This document shows positions 1 to 7,854 of a stretch of 7,854 bases of DNA, piece after piece. Every line of letters begins with the position of its first letter. Position 1 is the first letter of the stretch. Origin of the DNA: Akkermansia muciniphila (lineage in GTDB: Bacteria; Verrucomicrobiota; Verrucomicrobiia; Verrucomicrobiales; Akkermansiaceae); assembly GCA_943324575.2 (NCBI GenBank), contig CALPMD020000049.1, positions 1 to 7,854 of the forward strand, written 5' to 3'. The notes beneath the pieces were generated by a model. That model saw only the letters and a list, made by a program, of their open reading frames with translations, did no database searches and had not been told where the DNA came from. Position numbers and translations under genes: made by a program.

Positions 1-988
1 GAAAACGTTCAAACTTTTCACCCTGATCTCTTCCCTGTTAGTCACTGGGGCTTTGGCCGATGAGCTGCTCAACGTCTCCTACGACCCCACGCGGGAGTTC
101 TATCAGGAGTTCAACTCGGCCTTTGCCAAACAATGGAAACAGCAGACAGGCAAATCCCTCGTCGTGAAACAATCGCACGGCGGCTCTGGCAAACAGGCGC
201 GCTCTGTCATCGACGGTCTCAGTGCCGACGTGGTGACACTAGCTCTATCAGGCGACATCGACAGCATTGCTCAACAGGCGAACCTGCTGCCGAAAGACTG
301 GCAGGCGAAGCTCCCAGACAACAGTTCGCCTTATACGTCGACGATCGTCTTTGTAGTTCGCAAAGGCAATCCGAAGGGCATCAATGACTGGGGTGATCTG
401 GTCCGGCCTGGCACCAAGGTGATCACTCCCAACCCGAAAACTTCGGGCGGTGCGCGCTGGAACTATCTCGCTGCATGGGCTTATGCCGATCGCAAGTTCG
501 GCGGCGACCCAACGAAGGTGAAGGAATACATCCGCGCGCTCTATCAGAACGTACCCGTGCTTGATACGGGAGCCCGCGGATCGACCACCACCTTTGCTCA
601 GCGCGGCCTTGGCGACGTGTTGCTGTCATGGGAAAACGAGGCTCACCTGATCGAGAAAGAGTTCCCCGGCAAGACACAGATCATCATCCCATCGATCAGC
701 ATTCTCGCCGAACCCCCCGTGGCAGTCGTGGAGAAGAATGCGAAAAAGCACGGCACGGAAGAATTGGCCAAAGCCTACCTGGCTTACCTTTACACTGAGG
801 AAGCTCAAGACATCGCGGGCAAGCATTTCTATCGCCCGCGGGATGCCAAGGCTCTTGCCAAATGGTCGCAGAACTTCCCAAAAATCAATCTGGTGACGAT
901 TGATAAGGACTTCGGCGGTTGGGCGAACGCGCAGAAGACCCACTTCGACGACGGCGGCACTTTCGACCAGATCTACACCAAACGCTGA
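1..988 (+). CDS. sbp: Periplasmic sulfate-binding protein of a sulfate/thiosulfate ABC importer (5' edge cut)
   Basis: The protein binds sulfate (possibly also thiosulfate) in the periplasm and delivers it to the CysTWA transporter encoded just downstream. The reading frame is open from base 2, earlier than the TTG at 53. The first codons read [19 protein letters not shown], a typical Sec signal peptide: a lysine near the start, a hydrophobic core, and an A-L-A cleavage site before DELL. Base 1 is g, so an ATG whose first two bases lie outside the window is likely. That would give a 329-residue precursor, a usual length for Sbp. In that numbering, [11 protein letters not shown] follows the signal, [10 protein letters not shown] is at about 59-68, and the family signature [12 protein letters not shown] begins at about 145. 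YRPRDA and the ending [11 protein letters not shown] are also typical. The family is certain. Whether to call it Sbp or CysP cannot be settled from sequence, since the two overlap in substrate. TGA is at 986-988. Confidence 0.95.
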   Translation, partial: KTFKLFTLISSLLVTGALADELLNVSYDPTREFYQEFNSAFAKQWKQQTGKSLVVKQSHGGSGKQARSVIDGLSADVVTLALSGDIDSIAQQANLLPKDWQAKLPDNSSPYTSTIVFVVRKGNPKGINDWGDLVRPGTKVITPNPKTSGGARWNYLAAWAYADRKFGGDPTKVKEYIRALYQNVPVLDTGARGSTTTFAQRGLGDVLLSWENEAHLIEKEFPGKTQIIIPSISILAEPPVAVVEKNAKKHGTEELAKAYLAYLYTEEAQDIAGKHFYRPRDAKALAKWSQNFPKINLVTIDKDFGGWANAQKTHFDDGGTFDQIYTKR

Positions 989-1023
989 ATCGATTTTAGT
1001 TTCCGTTAGCACCTCCCCAAATC

Positions 1024-1842
1024 ATGTCAAAACGTCGCGTCATCCCCGGATTCGGGTTGTCGATGGGTTTCACCATCACCTATCTCAGCCTGATTATTCT
1101 GATCCCCCTCGCGGCGTTATTTCTCAAAGCCGCTAGGCTGGGTGCTGCGGAGTGGTGGGAGATTCTCACCTCTCCGCGGCTGGTCGCAGCAGCCAAGCTG
1201 ACCTTCGGGGCCAGTGCGGCTGCGGCTGCGGTGAGCACGGTTTTCGGGTTGCTAGTCACTTGGGTCCTCGTCCGCTATCGTTTCCCCGGTCGTAGGTTGT
1301 TAGACGCAATGGTGGACCTACCATTCGCCCTACCAACGGCGGTGGCGGGCATCACCCTGACGGCGATTTATGCGCCTAACGGCTGGATCGGCCAATATCT
1401 GGAACAATGGGGAATTCAGGCCGCCTACAATCCCTTGGGCGTTTTCATCGCGCTCACCTTCATTGGATTTCCGTTTGTGGTCCGAACCTTGCAGCCGGTG
1501 ATGGAAGAATTCGGCAGCGAGTATGAAGAAGCCGCCGCCACCCTGGGCGCAGGTCGTTGGACGGTTTTCTGGCGGGTGATTTTCCCGATTTTCATTCCCG
1601 CCCTCATCACGGGTTTCACCCTCGCCTTTGCGCGGGCCATCGGTGAGTACGGTTCGGTGATCTTCATTTCGGGTAACCTACCGATGCAAACTGAGATCCT
1701 GCCACTGCTGGTCGTCTCCAAGTTAGAGCAATTCCAATACGAAGCCGCAGCAGTGATTGCAGCGGGAATGCTGATCGTTTCCTTCGTTTTACTCTTTCTC
1801 ATCAATTTGCTGCAACGCCGCCTCAACTGGCAGAACCGCTAA
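1024..1842 (+). CDS. cysT: Sulfate ABC transporter permease CysT (CysU)
   Basis: This is one of the two inner-membrane permeases that form the sulfate translocation path. The 272-residue protein matches the usual CysT length. It has about six hydrophobic segments, roughly at residues 14-36, 58-83, 98-118, 137-158, 190-213 and 239-262. The cytoplasmic EAA loop that docks on the ATPase is [21 protein letters not shown] (starting at about 168). Other typical stretches are [15 protein letters not shown] (from residue 98) and [18 protein letters not shown] (from about 203), both strongly CysT-like. It starts 35 bases after the binding-protein gene and ends 6 bases before cysW, so it belongs to the same operon. 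The ATG at 1024 is chosen because the protein then begins with a short basic N-terminus before the first membrane segment. No Shine-Dalgarno sequence precedes it. The pairing with CysW by order is well supported. Confidence 0.95.
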   Translation: MSKRRVIPGFGLSMGFTITYLSLIILIPLAALFLKAARLGAAEWWEILTSPRLVAAAKLTFGASAAAAAVSTVFGLLVTWVLVRYRFPGRRLLDAMVDLPFALPTAVAGITLTAIYAPNGWIGQYLEQWGIQAAYNPLGVFIALTFIGFPFVVRTLQPVMEEFGSEYEEAAATLGAGRWTVFWRVIFPIFIPALITGFTLAFARAIGEYGSVIFISGNLPMQTEILPLLVVSKLEQFQYEAAAVIAAGMLIVSFVLLFLINLLQRRLNWQNR

Positions 1843-1848
1843 ATCTTC

Positions 1849-2688
1849 ATGCCTCATCGCTCTGTCACTACGGAACCCGTATGGGTCCGCCGTCTCCTGA
1901 TTGCTTCGGCGGTTGCCGTGCTTTCCATCTTTTTGCTGTTGCCTTTAGCGGCGGTTTTCGCCGAAGCCTTCCGCAAAGGTTGGGAGGTTTTCCTCGCATC
2001 ACTGCACGAGGAGGCTGCCCTTTCTGCGATCAAGCTCACGCTCATCGCCGCGGGGATTTCCGTCCCTCTCAACACGCTTTTCGGGGTTTCCGCCGCATGG
2101 CTGGTGACGAAATTCCGCTTTCGCGGTCGCTCGCTGCTGCTGTCTCTCATCGATCTTCCCTTTGCGGTTTCACCTGTGATCGCCGGCCTAGTGTGGGTGC
2201 TCTTGTTTGGCGCGAAGGGGTGGTTTGGCCCTTGGCTGGCGGAACATGACATCAGAATCATCTTCGCTCTTCCCGGCATCGTCATCGCCACCGTGTTTGT
2301 CACTTTCCCCTTTGTCGCCCGCGAGCTGATCCCATTGATGGAAACGCAAGGCAGCGATCAAGAGGAAGCTGCCGTCATTCTCGGCGCGCGAGGCTGGCAG
2401 ATCTTCTTCCGCGTCACCCTTCCTAACATCAAGTGGGGTCTCCTGTATGGCGTGCTGCTTTGCAATGCCCGTGCGATGGGTGAATTCGGCGCGGTGTCCG
2501 TGGTCTCCGGCCATATCCGTGGCGAGACGAACACGCTGCCACTCCATATCGAGGTTCTCTACAACGAGTACCAATTCAGCGCGGCGTTCGCTTGCGCCAC
2601 TCTGCTCGCTTTCCTCGCGCTCGTGACTCTCGGCATGAAGTCTGCCGTCGAGCACCTCACGGGCCACCAATCTTCCAATCACAAATAA
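1849..2688 (+). CDS. cysW: Sulfate ABC transporter permease CysW
   Basis: This is the second permease of the sulfate importer, the partner of CysT in the heterodimeric channel. It is 279 residues long, close to the family norm. There are about six hydrophobic segments, roughly at residues 17-40, 60-86, 97-121, 137-158, 195-220 and 245-265. The EAA loop begins at about residue 172 ([21 protein letters not shown]) and contacts CysA. CysW-like stretches include [15 protein letters not shown] (from 100), [19 protein letters not shown] (from 207) and [15 protein letters not shown] (from 228). The last of these separates CysW from CysT. The gene starts 6 bases after the cysT stop and ends 9 bases before cysA, so co-transcription is very likely. 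The start ATG at 1849 has only a pyrimidine-rich stretch before it (aaatcttc) and no Shine-Dalgarno sequence. Confidence 0.95.
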   Translation: MPHRSVTTEPVWVRRLLIASAVAVLSIFLLLPLAAVFAEAFRKGWEVFLASLHEEAALSAIKLTLIAAGISVPLNTLFGVSAAWLVTKFRFRGRSLLLSLIDLPFAVSPVIAGLVWVLLFGAKGWFGPWLAEHDIRIIFALPGIVIATVFVTFPFVARELIPLMETQGSDQEEAAVILGARGWQIFFRVTLPNIKWGLLYGVLLCNARAMGEFGAVSVVSGHIRGETNTLPLHIEVLYNEYQFSAAFACATLLAFLALVTLGMKSAVEHLTGHQSSNHK

Positions 2689-2697
2689 GCACTTTCT

Positions 2698-3687
2698 ATG
2701 TCGATCTCGATTCAATCCATTCGCAAAACCTTTGGCGCTTACACCGCCTTGGAGGATATCTCACTTGAAGTGCCTAACGGATCACTCACCGCGTTGTTAG
2801 GCCCGTCGGGTTCGGGGAAAACGACGCTGTTGCGCATCGTCGCGGGTCTCGATTTTGCCGATCCCGGTCCTGGTCGCATCGCGTTTCACGGCGAGGATGT
2901 CAGCGAAGTTTCCGCGAGAAAACGCGGCGTCGGTTTTGTGTTTCAGCACTACGCCTTATTCCAGCACATGACCGTGGCCGAAAACATCGCTTTTGGTTTG
3001 AGTGTGCTTCCCTCTGCCCAGCGCCCCCACAAATCCGAGATCCGCGATCGGGTGTTGGAGTTGCTCAAGCTTGTTCGACTCGAAGGTCTCGACAAGCGAC
3101 GTCCCCACGAGCTTTCGGGTGGTCAACGCCAGCGCGTGGCCCTCGCCCGCGCGCTAGCCATCCGGCCGAAGGTGCTTTTGTTAGACGAGCCATTCGGCGC
3201 GCTCGATGCTCAAGTCCGCAAAGACTTGCGCCGCTGGCTGCGGCAATTCCACGATGAAATCGGCCTGACCACCCTGTTTGTTACCCACGACCAAGAAGAA
3301 GCGCTCGAACTTTCGGACCAAGTCGTGGTCATGCGCAATGCCCGCATTGAACAAGTCGGCAAGCCGCAGAATGTTTACGACCACCCGCGCAGCCCCTTCG
3401 TTTACGAATTCCTCGGCAACGTCAACAAGCTGCACGAGGGCAAGAATGTGCGCTATCTGCGCCCGCACGAAATCGAGGTGTTATTCGCCGCCGAGTTCAT
3501 TCCAGCCACGGATTTGCTCGCGCGGGTCCACCACCTCTTTTCGGCAGGTCCGATCGCGACACTCACCGTGAAGCTGGCGGATGGTCAATTCCTCGACGTC
3601 GAACTTTCCCGCAAGCATCTCGACGAACTCAGCCTGAGCATCGGCGATGAAGTTGCCGTGCGCCTCGCGGCGGTAACGGGTTTGTGA
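2698..3687 (+). CDS. cysA: Sulfate/thiosulfate import ATP-binding protein CysA
   Basis: This is the ATPase that powers the CysTW permease from the cytoplasmic face, acting as a homodimer. All ABC motifs are intact: Walker A GPSGSGKT (residues 35-42), Q-loop Gln83 in [14 protein letters not shown], signature LSGGQ (139-143), Walker B VLLLDEP (159-165) followed by the D-loop GALD, and the switch His197 in FVTHDQEEA. The stretch [10 protein letters not shown] is typical of the CysA branch rather than of sugar or spermidine importers. Residues from about 235 to the end form a small regulatory (TOBE-like) domain with the CysA-type LRPHEIEV segment. At 329 residues it is somewhat shorter than the 365-residue E. 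coli protein, the difference lying in this C-terminal part. It starts 9 bases after cysW and is the last gene of the importer operon. No Shine-Dalgarno sequence is seen before the ATG at 2698. Confidence 0.95.
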   Translation: MSISIQSIRKTFGAYTALEDISLEVPNGSLTALLGPSGSGKTTLLRIVAGLDFADPGPGRIAFHGEDVSEVSARKRGVGFVFQHYALFQHMTVAENIAFGLSVLPSAQRPHKSEIRDRVLELLKLVRLEGLDKRRPHELSGGQRQRVALARALAIRPKVLLLDEPFGALDAQVRKDLRRWLRQFHDEIGLTTLFVTHDQEEALELSDQVVVMRNARIEQVGKPQNVYDHPRSPFVYEFLGNVNKLHEGKNVRYLRPHEIEVLFAAEFIPATDLLARVHHLFSAGPIATLTVKLADGQFLDVELSRKHLDELSLSIGDEVAVRLAAVTGL

Positions 3688-6416
<2,729 letters not shown>

Positions 6417-6418
6417 TG

Positions 6419-6446
6419 AATGGGGCATGAGTCACAAGTCACGGGT
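6419..6446 (+). repeat. Left inverted-repeat arm of the S23 cassette
   Basis: This 28-base arm pairs with the reverse complement of 6813-6840 without gaps, matching at 21 of 28 positions. Two further positions would be G-U pairs in RNA. It opens with AATGGG and is built of seven-base units with GGCA or GTCA at 6424, 6431 and 6438, followed by a final GT. An identical ATGAGTCA occurs inside the arm (6427-6434) and again just outside it, at the proposed start codon of the gene (6450-6457). Confidence 0.8.
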
Positions 6447-6449
6447 AAT

Positions 6450-6827
6450 ATGAGTCAGTCCTTGAACGATCTTGAAATCTACCGAGAGGCCATGCGTCTC
6501 GGGGAGGTCGTTTGGAATTTGACGACGGCTTGGAATTTTTTTGCCAAGGACACGATTGGCAAGCCATTCACCCGCTCGGTGGACTCCATCGCCGCAAACA
6601 TCTCCGAAGGCCATGGCTGCTCTCACTACAAAGAAAATCAAAAGTTCTGCGGCAGCGCCCGCAGCTCTCTAGCTGAATCCCAAACATGGCTCGATAAGGC
6701 GGCCCGCCGCGAACTGGTGGACGCCGAGCAAGCCTGCCATCTCTACCAAGATCTCGAAGCTCTCCGCAAACGCCTCAACGCTTATATCAAATCAATCGGT
6801 CCAAAGTCAGACACTCATGACTCTTGA
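6450..6827 (+). CDS. Four-helix bundle protein, 23S rRNA-intervening-sequence (S23) family
   Basis: This is a small, probably cytoplasmic, all-helical protein of 125 residues, within the usual size of the family (PF05635/TIGR02436). Family features are the opening LNDLEIYREAMRLGEVVW, the central RSVDSIAANISEGHG (residues 42-56) and FCGSARSSLAESQTWLDKA (from 67), followed by a heptad-like final helix around DLEALRKRLNAYI. Relatives assemble as oligomers of four-helix bundles. One branch, Avd, is an accessory factor of diversity-generating retroelements, but no reverse transcriptase or template repeat is present here. The biochemical role is unknown. I chose the ATG at 6450 because family similarity begins there. 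An in-frame ATG at 6420 would add ten residues encoded by the left repeat arm. The stop (6825-6827) lies inside the right arm, so the last four residues, THDS, come from repeat sequence. Confidence 0.85.
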   Translation: MSQSLNDLEIYREAMRLGEVVWNLTTAWNFFAKDTIGKPFTRSVDSIAANISEGHGCSHYKENQKFCGSARSSLAESQTWLDKAARRELVDAEQACHLYQDLEALRKRLNAYIKSIGPKSDTHDS

Positions 6828-6840
6828 CCCGTGACCCATT
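6813..6840 (-). repeat. Right inverted-repeat arm of the S23 cassette
   Basis: This arm is the inverted counterpart of 6419-6446. On the + strand it contains three consecutive seven-base units beginning TGAC at about 6818, 6825 and 6832 (tgactct, tgacccg, tgaccca), then TT. It contains the last codons and the stop of the four-helix bundle gene. It ends ten bases before the gyrA start codon, so it also forms most of the leader directly upstream of gyrA. Confidence 0.8.
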
Positions 6841-6850
6841 AACTTTCCCT

Positions 6851-7854
6851 ATGTCCGAAGCTAACATCAAACCGATCAACGTCGCCGAAGAGCTTTCCAA
6901 GTCCTTTTTGGAATACTCGATGTCGGTGATTATTTCCCGCGCCCTTCCCGATGTGCGGGATGGTCTCAAGCCGTCCCAGCGCCGCATTCTCTATGCGATG
7001 CGCCAGCTCGGCGTTGGCCCGGGCAAGGCTCACGTCAAGTGCGCCAAGATCGTCGGTGAAACGATGGGTAACTTTCACCCGCACGGCGACATGTCGATCT
7101 ATACCTCGCTCGTCAACATGGGTCAGCCATGGTCGATGCGCGAAATGCTGATCGATGGCCAGGGTAACTTTGGCTCGGTGGAAGGCGACTCTGCCGCCTC
7201 CATGCGTTACACCGAAGCGCGACTTCATCCGCTCGGCCTCGCAATGATGGACGATCTCGACAAGGACACGGTCGATATGGTTCCCAACTATGATGGCTCG
7301 CAACTGGAGCCATCCGTTCTGCCATCGGCGTTCCCTAACTTCCTCGTCAACGGCAGTACCGGTATTGCAGTGGGCATGGCGACCAATCTCGCGTCGCACA
7401 ACCTCGGCGAAGTGGTCGAGGCGATCTGCGCGCAGATCGACAATCCAGAGATCACGCTGCCCGAGTTGATGCAGTACATGCAGGGGCCGGACTTTCCGGT
7501 GGCCTGCGAGATCCGCGGCATCCGCGGCATCGAAGAATACTTCCGCACCGGCCGTGGTTCGATGCGGATGCGCGGTAAAATGGAGATCGAAGAAAACGCC
7601 GCGGGTCGCTCCCACATCATCATCCGCGGCGTGCCATACGGCGTGAACCGCGCCGTTCTGCAAGAGCGCATCGCCGAACTCGTCAACGAAAAGGTCCTCA
7701 CTGGCATCTCCGGCATGCGCGACCTTTCCGCCGAAGATACCTGCATCGAGATCGAACTGAAGCGCGACGCTCGCCCGCAAGTGGTGATGGCGCAACTCTT
7801 CAAACTCACTTCGATGGAGACTTCGTTCTCCGTCAACATGCTGGCGATTCACAA
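6851..7854 (+). CDS. gyrA: DNA gyrase subunit A, N-terminal part (3' end outside window)
   Basis: GyrA is the DNA-cleaving subunit of gyrase. The window holds 334 complete codons covering the winged-helix/cleavage domain and part of the tower. The start MSEANIKPINVAEELSKSFL leads into the conserved ISRALPDVRDGLKPSQRRIL. The catalytic tyrosine is Tyr120, with Arg119, in ASMRYTEAR. GQGNFGS (103-109) and GSTGIAVGMATNL (from 168) are canonical. The GDSAA form before the tyrosine favours GyrA over ParC. The GyrA box that would confirm this lies beyond the window. The stretch HPHGDMSIYT (76-85) is unusual: Met81 and Thr85 replace the Ser and Asp of E. coli positions 83 and 87. The ATG at 6851 follows pyrimidine-rich sequence with no Shine-Dalgarno motif. 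The gene very likely shares a transcript with gyrB through the intervening cassette. A 337-residue antisense reading frame over it is a codon-bias shadow. Confidence 0.95.
   Translation, partial: MSEANIKPINVAEELSKSFLEYSMSVIISRALPDVRDGLKPSQRRILYAMRQLGVGPGKAHVKCAKIVGETMGNFHPHGDMSIYTSLVNMGQPWSMREMLIDGQGNFGSVEGDSAASMRYTEARLHPLGLAMMDDLDKDTVDMVPNYDGSQLEPSVLPSAFPNFLVNGSTGIAVGMATNLASHNLGEVVEAICAQIDNPEITLPELMQYMQGPDFPVACEIRGIRGIEEYFRTGRGSMRMRGKMEIEENAAGRSHIIIRGVPYGVNRAVLQERIAELVNEKVLTGISGMRDLSAEDTCIEIELKRDARPQVVMAQLFKLTSMETSFSVNMLAIH

Larger units (their letters stand above)
6419..6840 (+). mobile_element. Inverted-repeat-bounded cassette carrying a four-helix bundle (S23-type) gene, inserted between gyrB and gyrA
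   Basis: A 422-base unit is bounded by 28-base imperfect inverted repeats (6419-6446 and 6813-6840) and contains a single gene at 6450-6827. It fills nearly the whole gyrB-gyrA gap. Only two bases lie between the gyrB stop and the left end, and ten between the right end and the gyrA ATG. Removing it leaves gyrB and gyrA 12 bases apart, a spacing like that within the cys operon. Relatives of the encoded protein are best known from intervening sequences in 23S rRNA genes, also ORFs flanked by complementary arms. No transposase or reverse transcriptase is encoded, and I see no clear target duplication. If it moves, it must use functions in trans. The calls of structure and boundaries are direct observation. 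Mobility is inference. Confidence 0.65.

Noticed and set aside
6419..6840. Diversity-generating retroelement, because Avd belongs to the same protein family
   Set aside because: No reverse transcriptase, template repeat, variable repeat or target protein is present in the window. The protein fits the general S23 branch.
6839..7852. Antisense reading frame of 337 codons covering gyrA
   Set aside because: It mirrors gyrA codon by codon, has His/Asp/Val-rich low-information sequence with no recognisable family, and runs opposite every other gene. Long antisense frames are expected opposite GC-rich genes.

Overview
This window looks like ordinary chromosome from a Gram-negative, non-proteobacterial organism. 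A member of the Planctomycetota-Verrucomicrobiota-Chlamydiota group is my best guess, most likely Verrucomicrobiota. The grounds are the long GyrB with a TOPRIM insertion, its lid sequence ending AKCVNALS, the unusual GyrA around HPHGD, a 23S-intervening-sequence (S23/four-helix bundle) gene, and an apparent lack of Shine-Dalgarno sequences. This is inference from family resemblance, not a database match. Every confident gene is on the + strand and packing is tight.

Positions 1-3687 hold a complete sulfate ABC importer operon. It consists of a periplasmic sulfate-binding protein (Sbp/CysP type, whose start codon is probably cut by the window edge), the two membrane permeases CysT (CysU) and CysW, and the ATPase CysA. 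The gaps are 35, 6 and 9 bases. Sbp captures sulfate or thiosulfate in the periplasm, CysT and CysW form the channel, and a CysA dimer drives transport. The promoter must lie upstream of the window. No sulfate-reduction genes are visible here.

Positions 3688-3872 form an intergenic gap with no convincing terminator and only a weak promoter candidate. DNA gyrase follows: a full gyrB (3873-6416) and the first 334 codons of gyrA (from 6851, running off the end). Together they encode the GyrA2GyrB2 enzyme that introduces negative supercoils.

The most interesting part is the gap between gyrB and gyrA. It contains a 422-base cassette (6419-6840) bounded by 28-base imperfect inverted repeats that align without gaps at 21 of 28 positions. 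The repeats are built from heptamers of the form GTCANNN. They enclose one gene for a 125-residue four-helix bundle protein of the S23/Avd-like family. Removing the cassette in silico leaves gyrB and gyrA only 12 bases apart, which fits insertion of a mobile or once-mobile element into a compact gyrBA operon. A second point is that GyrA has Met and Thr at the two positions (E. coli Ser83 and Asp87) that normally anchor quinolones.
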